A DNA stretch of 36,788 nt from Nymphaea colorata (Eukaryota > Streptophyta > Magnoliopsida > Nymphaeales > Nymphaeaceae), in contig NW_022205098.1 in assembly GCF_008831285.2 (NCBI RefSeq), forward strand, positions 1 to 36,788, read 5' to 3'. A program made the position numbers and the translations under genes. Under the pieces are notes generated by a model. The model worked only from the letters and a program-made list of their open reading frames with translations. It had not been told where the DNA came from and did not search any database. Of the stretch, positions 22,886 to 35,379 are shown piece by piece. Position 1 is the first letter of the stretch; each line of letters opens with the position of its first letter.

Positions 22886-24651
22886 GGGAGGAAAGCCATG
22901 GAACTAATTACAAGATTTTTTGTATTGCATTGTTGAAAAGTAATGCTTGTTGTTTTGTGAATTATGAAATTTTTATCAATATATGATTATTTTAAAGTGG
23001 TTTCTATCATATTGCCCATTTGTATTTGTGTTCATTCTCATCAATGTGCTAATGAACAGATAGCAGAGAACAAATGCATGCTTAGACTATCTTCCACCTA
23101 GACATTCAACCACTAGCTTTATTAAATATATAGGCAAATATTGGTATTGCATGCTATTAAGTTTTAATAACATGAAGTCCTGATAAACATATCTATAAAC
23201 CTAGCCTAACCAAGTGATCATGTAAACTTTCTGCCACAAAGTCAACCTTAGAAGGTTTCAAGCGGATGATCCCACTCCATGAAAAATGTAGTGTCTAAGT
23301 GGTTGGGTTGAAAGTTTTTACAGGATTTTTCCTCTTCTGCGAAAGGTAATTTTGTCTTTTTCTGTTTTACAACGAAAGCAACTTTTGCTTCTTTGTCATT
23401 TGGGGGGCTTTCTTTTGTCCTTATCATTAAGTTCAAAAATGGATGCCCAAGTGGGATTCTACTATGGGCCCTATCGGCACATGGTGACAACAAATAGGAG
23501 GGAGTTGGTGGGTGCACCACTATACATCAAAACAAAAAAAAAAGGTTATGGCTTAAGATATTTTGAAAATTATTTCAAAATAAAATATTCTTTCTAATTT
23601 TTCATTTTTTTGTTTTTTTATTATTTTTTATTAATTGAGAGAATTTTCATTATTAGTGTATTGGCATGCAGAAATTTTGTGTACTGTCTCGTAACTTGAC
23701 ACACAAACTCTTTTTTGTATTATTAAAGGGTGTTTTGTATTATTAAGGGGTGTTCAATGAGCTTGAAGTTGAAGAATTTTAAAATTACAATTATTGTTTT
23801 CTATGAATAGAAAATTATATTTAAAAAAACAATTTTTATTCTAGAATTATAAGCTTATCGTCAAATCAAAATTCTGAAATTATGATTATAATTTCAGAAT
23901 TTAAGAATTTTTTATTCTCCCTTTAAGGCATATGTTATGATGGTTTGAATCCATCAGTTATAAAATTTTAATTACTATTTATCAAACAAGTCATTTTCAG
24001 TTTTGAAAACAAAATTTCATTCTATCAAACACAACAAATTCATTTTCCTCAATGATATAATATACTAAGCATGTGCTAGTGGCGTACAGGGGAGGGCTCA
24101 ACTAACATGTGGCCCTTATATTTGTAAAATATATTTCATTGGGTTGCTGGATCCACGTACATATTGACATGGAAATCTTATATGTTTATCTATCTTTCTA
24201 TAACGATACTTAGCCATCACATTTAATTCACCTATGTAAGATATTCTGGTCTGGTTCTGGTTCATTCATGCACCTTCCCCCCCCCCCCCCCCCCCCCCAC
24301 CTCTCTGTGTCATAATTCAGTAATTGTCATAAAAATTTGAGAAATTCACAAGTAATGAATCTGCTTTTAATATATTTATAAGTAACTGGTTAATATTTGA
24401 TAAATTGTAAAAAGTTGTTTGACATGGTAAAATGATTGACAAATACCTGCTTCATTAATTGAAGAAAAATGTTAAAATCATGAGTAATTTCTATGAAAGA
24501 AATGAAAAATATCACATTTTGTACATACATTCTCCCGGGGCCTTTTTCATTAATGTTGATACTTATAAAATCAATGGAAATATTTGAAGAAACTGACAAA
24601 AGATGTGGCTCATGAAAAAGTTTCTATTTAAAGGTATTTTCTTTTTTATTA
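22886..24651. other. AT-rich stretch without a recognisable gene
   Basis: Frames at 23248-23520 and 23352-23597 overlap on opposite strands and carry no domain. From 23580 to 24060 the DNA is AT-rich low-complexity sequence. Confidence 0.5.
24277..24298. repeat. Homopolymer of 22 C
   Basis: An uninterrupted run of 22 C in an AT-rich setting. Its exact length is likely to be unreliable, because long C runs are prone to sequencing and assembly error. Confidence 0.9.
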
Positions 24652-25229
24652 GAAGGTATTCATACCCCGCCTCATATACTGCATTATTCGTTCTTTAAAA
24701 GATTCTCAGCTTATGCTGATATACCTTCAGGGGTTCTTTTCAATGACAAATTATCATTTATTATATCATCATGCTAGTAATGGTATCAGCTTGGTTTCGA
24801 ATTGGAATAACATTGCTGCATTCAATGACATAGGTGTCAAAAGAAAAAACATGGAGTAGAAAGAAAACCCAACTCCTAGGTTGGATCACTAATCATTTGT
24901 TTAGAAGCGGGTGTTGGAAACCTCTTCCTAAATTTATATAGGTCAATCTGCTATATTAAGCACAGTTAGCAACATGACCAACATCTTCAAAACACTTCAA
25001 CATGGAACTTTTTTAGGACTTCTGAAAGTACAAAGTTGCAAAGCATGAACATGTTTGCAATACAATAAGTAGAACTATGTATAACGCTATCATAGGCATC
25101 TAAAAGAAACATTACAAAAAATAGATTCATATTCATTAAACTTTTTAGACCGTCCTTCTTTGGTTCTTTTATAAGATGAGATTGTTTATAAAGAATGAAT
25201 GATATACGAGGCAGAGTATGAATACCTTC
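24652..25229. mobile_element. 578-bp element with long imperfect terminal inverted repeats
   Basis: The left end starts GAAGGTATTCATAC; the right end, reversed, starts with the same 14 bases. Homology continues inward for about 55-60 bp (CCGCCTCATATA against CTGCCTCGTATA, then TTCGTTCTTTA against TTCATTCTTTA). The interior is non-coding. No clear target duplication was found: TTA on the left is followed by CTG on the right. A non-autonomous DNA transposon is likely; the superfamily is undetermined. Confidence 0.6.
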
Positions 25230-26462
25230 CTGCCATCATTGTATATATACAATAAAATCTCTTGTTGAGTGAAACAAAATTGACTTCACTCTGATTTTTT
25301 TCAGCAACTTCATCATCTACACACCTTCAACTCTTGCAACCTTACCGAAAAAACAGATTGCCCTCGCCACCATAATCTCTAATTAGCATGGTACTGACAT
25401 CTGTCAATAGTTGACCATTGCATCACATGGCTGAGTTTTGTTCACCCTTAGTGCATGGATGTGGAAGGAACACGTCACGTGAGACATAATTTTTGTTGAA
25501 AGGCTTGGAAATAATTACTAGAGGTTATAAATGTTTTCTTGAGGGGTATAATGTTTGTCTGTGCTTTTCTTTAATGACAGTAAGCTATACCGGTGATGAA
25601 CCGGACCGGTACAGCCCTACTAATGACCGTAAGGTGGTTGAGGTTGCCACTATCTACATTTATACCAGAAAAGGTTTAGGTTGCTGCCATCTACATTTAT
25701 ACCAGTGATTTTTCTTTGCCGCTAAACGTGCTTACACTGGATTTCTGTACCACCGGTAGAAATTTTCACCACTATAAACCTATAACTGTGATTTTTAGCA
25801 CTGCTATAAATTACCTTAACCAAACACATAACTACCAGTGGTATTTGAAGTGCACACCTCAACGCATGAGATGTGAACCTTAGGTGCCTGACTGTCTCTC
25901 CCTCTGTTTTGCAATTAATGCTTGTATCTTTTTTATTTTCTATTTCATATTGTTTTTGTTTACTTTTTTTCTCAGCTGCATGGTAGAATTAGATAAAACC
26001 GTGAGTGTTGAATTTATTGAACATTTTATGTTGAGTGAAGTAGTGTAAGTTAGTAAATGTTGGATGAAAATCATAGAGTTTAGTGAATTTATTGTACTTA
26101 TAACCATTTGACGAAAGCGGTGCTTTCATGAGTATGTTGTTTAAATAAACCAAAGTAATGTTCATTGTTTTCATCCACAGTACTTATAAGGTATTAAATA
26201 TTTTATAAACTTTTATGTATAATTGTTGACAACAACTAATTAAACTTTCTTGAAAATAGCAAAACAATGCCATCTTTCATTTCTGATTTTGCGCATGAAA
26301 AAATGTTTTTTGCTTTTGTTTTTAATTTTTGACATGATTTTTGTTGATATAATTTGTTAGATTATTTCTGCCATGAAACTTAATTAAGCTTCACTATGCA
26401 TTGCTTAGCTATGCGTTGCATCACCAACTTAGTGCATCACTTTGCGTTGTTCTACTTCACAA
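25230..26462. other. No gene; small tandem and palindromic motifs
   Basis: AGGTTGCCACTATCTACATT at 25641 begins a 28-bp unit ending TTTATACCAG that recurs at 25678-25705 with three mismatches. Nearby, 25590-25612 contains interleaved ACCGGT and CCGG palindromes. No domain-bearing frame was found. Confidence 0.45.
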
Positions 26463-26640
26463 CAATGCTGTAAGAAGCATACGCCTCACACAAGAAAGTG
26501 TGACTCAAACCATTTTTTAGAAAAAAACGCCTTGAGGCCTTGCCGTGAGCGCACGCATCCTTGAAGCATGCACCTCATTTGGTAGAGGTGTATGCCTCCG
26601 TCCGTGGTACACTCCGTGCTTAAGGTGTACACCTCAGGGA
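26463..26640 (+). mobile_element. Second copy of the hAT-like element end
   Basis: From CAATGCTGTAAGAAGC onward this segment matches, in inverted orientation, the right end of the element at 8578-9524 for about 170 bp, including GCATACGCCTCACAC and the block with GCATGCACCT. The match ends after CCTCAGGGA at about 26640. The other terminus was not found downstream, so this is a truncated or solo end. It shows the element belongs to a family with more than one copy. Confidence 0.6.
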
Positions 26641-28127
26641 TGTAGTCTGTTTATTTTTTTTAATTAAAAAAATTAAAAACTATATAAAACTGGTCAAAAG
26701 GGCTTCACATGCAGCCCTAACTGAACCCCGTTTGTATCCCTAAATCCCCTTTTCTCAATCCCAAATCACATGTGAAATTGAAGATTTCAACCATCGTTGC
26801 ATGCCTGCAAAATTGCTAGGGGCTAGAGCTACAGTTGGTGAAGCCATCACCCAACGTCAGAATTTCAATTGCAACTGTAAGTCTCTCCCTTTGAGTCTCT
26901 TCCTCTCCATGGCAGACACCGAACATAGGTGGCCACCTTTATGTGTTCTTGAAGCTTTTTCTAGTTAATTTTTGCATAATTTTGGCAGAGTGACAAGTTT
27001 GCCGCCTTTGGACTCACATGGTTTTCTCTAAGTTGTCGCTCTGACACTATTAGAAATTTTGAAGGGCTAGATTTAATATTGGATTTGACCCGTCACAACA
27101 TTTTCCGCACAAATGTATGTGTTGATATCAACAATTATACTGGAATTCGATATTTTCCTATACAAAAGTGGGTCAACTTGTGGGCTACCTTAAGACGAGG
27201 TCTACTTTTCTCTCTTAAGTTTTATCCTATGCATTTTCTTGGGATCTGCATAGGAATGCCAAAATCAATTTATTTTCATATTCTCTAGTGGAATTACATC
27301 GGCGCCCGCTTGAAAAAAACATAGATATCTGGATTTTTCTTTTCTGTGAATTTTTTACGGAGTCTGTATGTGTGGAGTGTACGCCCATGGTGATGATGTG
27401 CTGGGTGTCATGCGTTGGAGCAGATTCGACAAGAAAAGCAATATGTCTTACTGTGGAAGCCTTCACTTTTCTTTTCATTGGTGTGAAAGTCGATCATTTC
27501 TTGGTTATTGAAGTGGTGGTGTGCGGAAAATCTGGTTTCTCTTTCCCAGTTCTAGGTGAATTTTGTAAAGAATGAAGCTCCCTTATTTGTTTAAATGCAT
27601 GCAGATGGAAATACCTTTTTAATTTTGCATCTGGCCTGTAAAGTGGGACACTGTTTTTCCTCTGACGGAATGGAGCATCGGTCGGCTACCCCCTTTTTTG
27701 TCGAGCACTGGAGAGTCGGTTAGACGTCATACTTGTCCCTAATGAACCTTTGCCTATGGTAGTGGTGATTGTGAAGAGCTATCCATCAATAGCAGCTATT
27801 GGTCACTAGAGAAAAATTCTATCTTTTAGAATTTCGTATGCATAGAGGAATGGGGCTCCTTTGCTGTTTCTAGATTTGGATATTACCAAGTTATCACACC
27901 ATTTAGGGATTTCATGTTACAAGTGGATCTATTATATTTTTCCTATTTTTGATGCTTTTTCTGTAGAGAATTTGATCAGAATCATTTTCTTTACTGATAG
28001 TCCATCTTTGAACCTCTTTTGAAAACATTATCTCCATGGCGTTAACTGTTTGTTGTTTTTTCTTCTTTTCTTTTAATCACTTAGGAAGCAGTAACCAATA
28101 TTCTGCCACATTCTTTTGATCTTGTAG
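26641..28127. other. No recognisable gene upstream of the VAL-like exons
   Basis: This is where the first exon of a VAL-type gene (the start of its PHD-like finger) would be expected, but I could not find it. A 95-residue frame at 27288-27575 is open and has a few Cys residues, without a domain I can name. Confidence 0.4.
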
Positions 28128-30353
28128 TTCTGCGTATGATGAGTTAAGGTTTTGTGAAGATTTTCATTTGATGCTGCTGGTGGAGGAATTGTGAGACGTG
28201 TGGAAAGGTTAGAAACTGGGATGTAACACCAACTCTAGTTGCCCTGTGTTAAAAATATGAAAATGCTCTGATCTACTTCTCATGCATCAAAGTGTAGTAA
28301 GTTGAAGAACCTACAAATGGAACTGGCTACACTTTTTTGATGAACTGCACTAATATCTGTTGTGATGCTTGAGAATACAAGCATCATTTTGTATTCTCTT
28401 ATTTAGAATGCAGTTAGATACATTCAGGTTCCATTATGTCAAAAACTGTAGCCCTACATTGTGGGTGCATCGTTTCAGCTCATACATTCTTGCTTCTGGA
28501 TGTTGGTGGAATAGAATGCATTTCTTGTGCCAAGACAAGTTCGCTTAATGCAGTAAGCCTTTTAATTGTCGGAAAAAAGAAGTCTCATATATATTTTGAT
28601 GTTACATGATTGCAGCACATTTGTGGCTTTGGGCTGTATGGTTGACTGCTGATTCCACAAGTGCACATGGATGCAGCAATGAGCTCTCGTTCAGCAACTT
28701 CCATTGGATTTTATGATCATTGGCTGGAAGCACGATAAGATTTATGTCCCAGACATCGTAGGGAGAATGATCAGATTTTTTGTGGAGAAAATTCACAGCT
28801 AGAAAATCAGCATGTCCTCTATAGGCTATTGCTAGATGGTTTTTGTGATATACTGAAAGATTTTCTTATGGACTACATGGATTGTACAAAAAATTTTCCC
28901 CATTCTTTTATATGCTTTACTTATTATTTGTTTCTGTTCCATCATTTTTCATCAATTTGCTTGCTGGGCATCAAATCAGTTAAAGTTGCCTTTTTGGTTA
29001 TCTTCTCTACCTTCCGTTGATGGTTTCACAGATCAATATACAAAAAAAAAAATGGAGTCAGGCTCCAGTGCCAAATTCTGGACTTGCACAGGTATAGCAA
29101 TCTCTTGGGCTTTTGCACTCCTTAGCTTGGAATTCCAACTCATGTTCAATGATGAAGTATCCTAGAACTGAAAAGGTAGGTGAGAAACTCCTAGAATTGG
29201 ATCAGGCATCTACCTGGTTTGTTGAGAACCAAAATGTATTTGAAAAGGAAGCAGGTGGTGACCTCAAGCTCCCTGCACATAACAAGATTGACATTGGGAA
29301 TTTAGAAATTAATGTGTGGAGTCCTTTAGGTGCATCGGTTCAAAATAATATAGGAGGCTTGCTGGATACCAAGCATGTGAAAGAAAGAAAGATCCATGAA
29401 ACTGAAAGAAACATGATCATAAGCTCAAGAAATCTCTTGATGGTCAAAAACATGAATCATCTGGTTCATGCCAAAATGTAACACAATGGTCTGCTTCTCT
29501 GAAGGACAATGAAGCAAGGGATTCAAGCAAGCCTTCTGGATCTCATGCACGTGAACAGAGGCCTTCTATGTTGCAACAGGAAAATCCTTCCAGCTTTCAT
29601 ACTGGACTGGACTTTTCTAAAGAGGTAAAAAAATCAGGCCACCATGGCAAGGCATTGCACCGAAGGATGGGCGGGAAATCAGTCTATCCTTTCTGGATAT
29701 TGGCCAAGGATCAGCAGCAATCAGGAGCTTCAGAAAATATCAGGAGAGTATCCACTTCTACATAGTTTGAGAATTGTACCGTAAAGCATATTTGCTTGGT
29801 GTAATTGATTCACTCAAAAATTTGCACTTGATTTGTTGATATTATAGTGAATCCAAGTTCTCCATGTGATCCTTGATCTTCCGTAAGCTCAAATTCTATT
29901 ATCACCCCTTTATTTGAGAAAACATTGAGCGCTAGTGATACTGGTAGGATAGGGCGCCTGGTGCTGCCAATAAAAAGTGTAGAGGTATGTTACTGAAATT
30001 TTCATTGTCGTCTTTTCTGAAACTAAGACCATGTTAGACTTTTTCGGCCTCTTGTTTTGCCATATACTAGAGCGTCTAACTTGTTTAGAACTGCTTTCTT
30101 CCTTGGACTGACTTCAATTAAATTTGGTTTTTGGTACACTCATATGCTTGATTCTTATGCAATTCTAAATCTTGAACAGACATACTTCCCGGCAATTTCT
30201 CATCCTGAAGGACTGCCTCTTAGGATTCAGGATGCAAATGGAAAGGATTGGGTATTTCAATTTCGATTTTGGCCAAATAATAACAGTAGGATGTATGTGT
30301 TGGAAGGTGTAACTTCATCATTCAGACAAAGCAACAGCAAGCTGGTGACATAG
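28128..30353 (+). pseudogene. VAL/HSI2-type B3 transcription regulator, truncated pseudogene
   Basis: VAL proteins bind RY elements through their B3 domain and help Polycomb silence seed-maturation genes. Exons seen: 28128-28207 (SAYDELRFCEDFH… then WRNCETCGK) and 28452-28552 (LHCGCIVSAHTFLLLDVGGIE then CISCAK), which together form the PHD-like finger; about 29050-29747 (the linker, ending SGYWPRISSNQELQKISG); 29888-29984 ([20 protein letters not shown] then RLVLP); and 30180-30353 ([35 protein letters not shown]). The junctions GGAGA|GTATCC with GTAAG|CTCAAAT, and GTAGAG|GTATGT with GAACAG|ACATAC, keep the frame. Damage: two single-base losses near 28168 and 28180; TAG at 29095; frame changes near 29420-29480 and 29650-29676; one base lost near 30320 in B3. 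The end of B3 and the downstream CW and EAR parts are absent from the window. Confidence 0.85.
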
Positions 30354-31650
30354 GTAATGTGTGCAGCCTGGTCATTTCTTGTTGCTTGTGCATGCAATCC
30401 TTGGCACGCAACTAACTAAGAATCCTCTCAATCATCCTTGTGTGTCTCATTAAATTTACACATTCCGAAGTTGAGTTACCTTTTCTTGCATATAAGTCAG
30501 CAAATGATTGTGATTTCTGTTCAAGTCATCCAAACTTCACGGATTGACAAAGCTTTCTACCAGACATAGCACTATTGTTTTTGAGTAGTATCCCATTTAA
30601 TATAAAGCAACTGGTGTTATGTTATTAGAGGTCATACCTGAATATAGTATTATGATCAGAATAGGTTCATAGCCCTATAACCATATTATTTGGTCATAAC
30701 TGTATAGGAGTTATGACCATATATATACTTATATATGGTGGGCTGTATAAGTAAATGTACCCTATTTAGTACATATTTAGTTGATTTTGACTCTTAGTTT
30801 AGATGAGTTTGGTTTCTAGCTAGACATATGTTGGATAAGTTGGGATGATGTGGATGAGCAATAAGGAAACTAAGAGAGAACATGGGTAAGCACGTGATTT
30901 TATTTGGTTTCCCTAAGGGATGCCTTCTAATCCCTCTCCTCACTCATGGGTCCTATTTCGCATCGCTGTTTAGGTAGTAGTTTTTTTGAAATGTGATTCT
31001 AGATTTTATTTGATTTGATTTTTTTCATTTACATAATCTTATACTAGCTAACTATTTCTTGTAGTCTTGCTACGTTTAGTTGTTTTAAAATGTTGGATAT
31101 GATTGAGAGAGCCCTATGGTGTTTCCGGCACATAGCCATCTAACCATTCATCTTAACAATCTAACCATTCATCTTAACAACCCCCATCTCCAGCGTGCGG
31201 TAGATTTCCTTCTATTTATCCTTCCTTCTTGTTTGCTCTTCTTAGCTGGCTTAAAGAATTTTCAAGTGTCAAAAGTGAGAGTAAGAGAAGGTGTTCCATC
31301 TTCAAGTATCATCAAGCACACTGTCCACCACGCAGCTAGGTCCTCCATTGAACTCTCTCTTTACAGGTTGGGACTTGGTTCCATTTGGAATCGTGTTAAG
31401 GTCAGGTCTTATTGGTGAGTGACAAACAGGTTTAGAGTCTTTAGACTTTGAGACCTAGGTTCAGTATGTATCTTTTTTTATGTTCCATGTGATTCCAGCC
31501 TTGGCCGTGCTCAGTTTAGAGTTAGTTTCATGTAGTGTGTCAGTTAACTAGAGTCCTCATCATGTGAGACTATTGTTGAAGGTCAATTGTTCAGACTTTC
31601 TTCTTGTGGTGCATGACTGGCCTTATTTAGGTGCATATTTTATCTGTAGT
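30354..31650. other. No recognisable gene; transition to retroelement DNA
   Basis: No downstream VAL exon (B3 end, TFSR…DPGG) was found here. The stretch 30640-31650 has retroelement-like texture, with a TATA-rich segment (30710-30750), but no LTR end or primer-binding site could be fixed. Confidence 0.35.
31138..31179 (+). repeat. Perfect 21-bp tandem repeat, two units
   Basis: ATCTAACCATTCATCTTAAC plus A occurs twice with no gap (31138-31158 and 31159-31179). The perfect match suggests a recent slip or duplication. Confidence 0.9.
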
Positions 31651-32696
31651 CTAATCCAGTGGGGACGTGGGTAGTTTTTTGATTTCATGCTTGTTTGAAT
31701 CTTAGTTAGAGTGGTTGGTGTCTGATTGTTAGGAGAACCCTGGCTGAAGAAGGCTGCAGCCGTACTAACTCTATAGACTAGGGCGAAGAAGGCTGGAGCG
31801 TTGCAAATCACCATGGCAAGGGGGATAAGACGTGCCCCAATATGCACCAGGAGTGGGGCTAGCAGACTGAAGTCGGCCAGTGCCACTTGGCCTGTGTTTC
31901 CTACGACAGGCATAGGAGCTCTGCCCGGCATGAGGGCAAGCACTATGCTGCTGAGGATTGGTAGTGCTCGGCCCAGGACGTGAAGTCAGAGGTCAGCTAC
32001 GACTACTGGCACACAAAGGAGTGGGACACAACACAGACACCAATAGGACGTCGGCACCGCACGACTGACAACAAGGAGGAATTCTGGTCTCACTGGTACA
32101 CGAGCAGGGAGAGCCGAAACAACCAGGACCAAGCTGTCTGCCACGACCAATGTGGTGCAGCGACTGACCATTGGGGATCTTTTGGCAAGGAAGGTCTGGC
32201 CCAGTCAAATATTGGCGGGCAGCATGAAGCTACACCAACACCACAGGTTCCACCTTCTACAGCCAGAATGCATGGGGAGGCGTGCAGTGGCAAAACCATG
32301 ACAGAGAGCAGCATGGTGAGGTTTGGCAATCTAGACAATCCCTTGTCTGTGCACCTGTCTTGGCTGACCTTAAACAAGGAGCTCCCCTACACGTGCTCTG
32401 TCGATGGAGAATGAGACCAAGGGGAAACTCTGGCCCCACGCCGAGGAGGACAGCTCCAATTCGACCTCGATTACCAAATATATAGCTTGGGCAAAGGAGT
32501 GTAATATCACTATGAGTCAGCTTGAGGAGCAACTACGGGCCTTGTTGAACCGGACCACAGTGGCCAACGTGAGTGGGGGGTCAAGCCCACGCAATGCCCC
32601 CACAGAGAGTACCCAGACCAACAGGCTGAAATTCCCATGCGGCCAGCATTGGAGAGAACTGAACCTTGGGCATAACTTGAGGGTGGTGACGCAGTG

Positions 32697-32961
32697 TATT
32701 CTCTGACACGCTCAAAGCATGAAGTTGTCAGGACAAAGGAGGAGAACTGGATCATGACCGGCAGGATCCCCAGGTTTCGAGCTGGAATGGGGATAGAGAA
32801 CCCAGGTTGGTTTTTCAAGCAGAAAATGCAGTCGATGTTGCCCATGCTAGCCACGGCCAGCGACTGCATACCAACTTAGGAGGGCATTCTGCCACCAGTG
32901 GACCCAAGGAATGCCCTCAACCAGTCATTACGGCATTGACTCCTAAGGAGAGGCAAATGTA
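32697..32961 (+). pseudogene. Ty3/gypsy gag fragment, plus-strand arm of an inverted repeat
   Basis: Starting at about CACGCTCAAAGCATGAAG, this segment is homologous, in opposite orientation, to about 35775-36040. It reaches ALTPKERQM, matching the (L)(T/S)PKE(R/M) lead-in to the gag zinc knuckle of plant Ty3/gypsy elements. The knuckle itself is lost because homology stops at about 32961. Stops at 32877 and elsewhere break the frame. Confidence 0.5.
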
Positions 32962-34009
32962 GGTTATGCTGCGTTAGAGTCTACCGGTTCAGCGATGGTT
33001 GGTTTACGCTGTTGGACAGGGTAGGGCAGCAGCTTGCCGGTCTTCCTTGCCATTCGTCGGACAACCCCACCATTGTTCCATGATTGCCGGTTGTTGCTGA
33101 CCGTCGCGGCTCACCCGATGCCCTGTAGTCACCATTTTCCAGCCGTTGTGTGTTGTTGCTACAGTTGAACACTTCGCCCGATCAGCGATGGTAGATCGTT
33201 GGTGCCAAGGCATACCTTCTTCGGCAGAAATTATCACAACTGCCGTCCAATCGCCTGAAAACTCCTGCAGTCCATCGGAAGTTGAAGCGTCGGGGGACAG
33301 GAGGCAGATGCCTTCCTGCGAGCACCATTCTGGTCAAACCGGTTTGGTAGAACATTAATGCAGCTGATTTGGTCATCTTGTCCCAAGTCTTACCAAAAAC
33401 CGGTAGGAGTAAGCCCGACCCATTACAACGATCTAACCCAAAAAGGAAGTGTTGGTGCGGGCTTTGGATTTATAAACTACCAAAACCCGAACCGTGGTAC
33501 TTGTTTCAGACACGTGTCTAGGAGGCTTGTGTCACCCAGTGTCCCACTGTCACGCCTCGCCATGCACAAGAATGTGTCCCGCATGGACAGATTCTGGCTG
33601 TTTCAACATGGTTTGGTTGTGTCCCGCATCACAACAGGAAGGTGTCCCACCCAAAACTGGTGTTGAACGAGTTTCACTCAACCGAACAAGGCTGAGTTCT
33701 TCTTGGATGCACCTGGCCGAGTGCTGGGCCGACTTCGGCCGTCCTGGTTGAAGTTCTTGAACTCCCAAGGCCTGTAGCTCGCCCGTGGTTGGATGCTTGC
33801 ATCAAACTGATGCCCGGCCTGATGTCGGCCCAATGTTAACCTCCTTATCAACCGAGAGGCCCTTTGGAAATGAAGCAAGAGGCTGCCCTTTCCTGGCCTG
33901 GTAGTGATGAGCCTCGCAGACATGCCTCTGTGTGCCGGCATTATCGTCGCTGCCCCGCCATCCTGGCCGGCCAAGGCCAGGGTCACATCAGATGCACCCC
34001 TCTTAAAAT

Positions 34010-34029
34010 GGAGCCTGATCTCAGGCTCC
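34010..34029. repeat. 20-bp perfect palindrome
   Basis: GGAGCCTGATCTCAGGCTCC is self-complementary over its whole length. It lies in retroelement-like DNA, and no function is evident. Confidence 0.9.
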
Positions 34030-35379
34030 TTGAGTCTCGCTTGTCACCGTGACGGCGAGCACTTCCTCAAGTGGTGCTGCCTTCTACCGGGGTCCCAAGG
34101 AAGATGGAGCTGTTTTGCAGCCATAGTGTTTTGGTTTCCTATAATCTTGCCCTTGCTGCAGCTGTGTTGTTCCTCTGGATGATGCCAAAAGTGAATATTG
34201 TTGGATTCTATTTGGGGCAGCTTTGTACGTTCTTCACGAAACTTGCTCCTCAGGTTGTGTCCTCTTTTGACAGAATTTTGGCAGGAGGAGGACTGAACAT
34301 TGGCATGCCTCTGTCTTTTTCCAGCTCGTGCCGCATGCTGGCCATCTTCAGTCGATTATCTTGGGTGGGATTGGGCCACCTGATACGACACCCAAGGATG
34401 GTGCAGCCATTTTCCTCGGCATGCTGGTCTGAGAAACAGGAAGAGTACCTTGTCGCTCAGGTGGAGGGCAGGGAATCTAGCTCAGCCAAATTTTTGTCAG
34501 AGCTCACGTAGTCCCCCCGTTGTCACAGCTATCCTTGCTAGTCCCAGTCGTTAGGCTCCTGAAGTCTCCTTTGCGACTCACATGCCTGTTCTGGCCCTTT
34601 GCTGTTTCACCTTGGGAATGGAGGTGTTGATCTTCTCTATGCTGCTGTGGACAAGAGTAGATCAGCCTAGGTTGGCCCATCGAAATTGAACCTATTGGAG
34701 CATGCCCTTCACTGTGATGCCTTCTAGTGGCAGTTCGCCACACGGAGGGAAAGTGTTTGGTGGTGTGATTTTCTTTACAGCATCCTGTGGCTCGGGTGAC
34801 ACCCTCAAGATGTTCTTTTGGCAGTTTTGCAAAAGGTGCGGCCACCCGAGATTGTGGCTGCGAACATACCAGCCACCCCCCTTAGGCTGCTGCTCCATGA
34901 TTCTAAGGGAGGAAAGCGTTATAGGGCTTGTGTGTTGGAGGTTGATCCCACCCTGAACACCTTCGTAGCCCATGATGCACTCCAGTTGATCTAGTATAAT
35001 TTGGTGGCTGCATATGCTGAAATCTAAACTGTTTCTCTTCCCCTTACTTGAACCGAATTGATATGGTTTGTTAAGTTGTGGGCTAGTCGTCCCATCTGTT
35101 CGCCTCACACTGGTTCGCCTCTTACCTTGGTCTGAGGTGGTTCTCTCAAAACTCAAGGCATTCATGATGGGGGCCGTTAGTTCCCAAGTCATATTCGGTC
35201 ACCCTTTCACCACCCTCCTCAAGGATCCTACTGATTCTTTCAAGGAGGTCAGAGGAATCCTTCTGAGTCGCTTTAGCTGAGGGCTGTCAAGTGTCAAGTT
35301 CAACGCCTGGTCCCCATCCAACGAGAATAAACAGGATTGCATAGAGCTGTCGACCCTGCACCCTGTTTTCCCAATGTCT

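Noticed and set aside
24780-24790. TGGTATCAGC, resembling a retrotransposon primer-binding site for initiator Met tRNA
   Set aside because: Only ten bases match, and it lies in the interior of the 578-bp inverted-repeat element with no LTR before it.
29089-29138. CAG|GTATAG at 29091 as a splice donor, which would remove the TAG stop at 29095
   Set aside because: The nearest usable acceptor would give an intron of under 50 bp, too short for plants. A mutated CAG codon in the linker exon is simpler.
31980-32414. 144-codon frame on the plus strand in the GC-rich block
   Set aside because: Several frames on both strands are open here because of base composition. No domain was recognised, so it was not called as a gene.
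34692-35192. 166-codon frame on the minus strand
   Set aside because: It follows the gag-protease remnant but shows no reverse transcriptase, RNase H or integrase motif. It is probably a non-coding retroelement segment.
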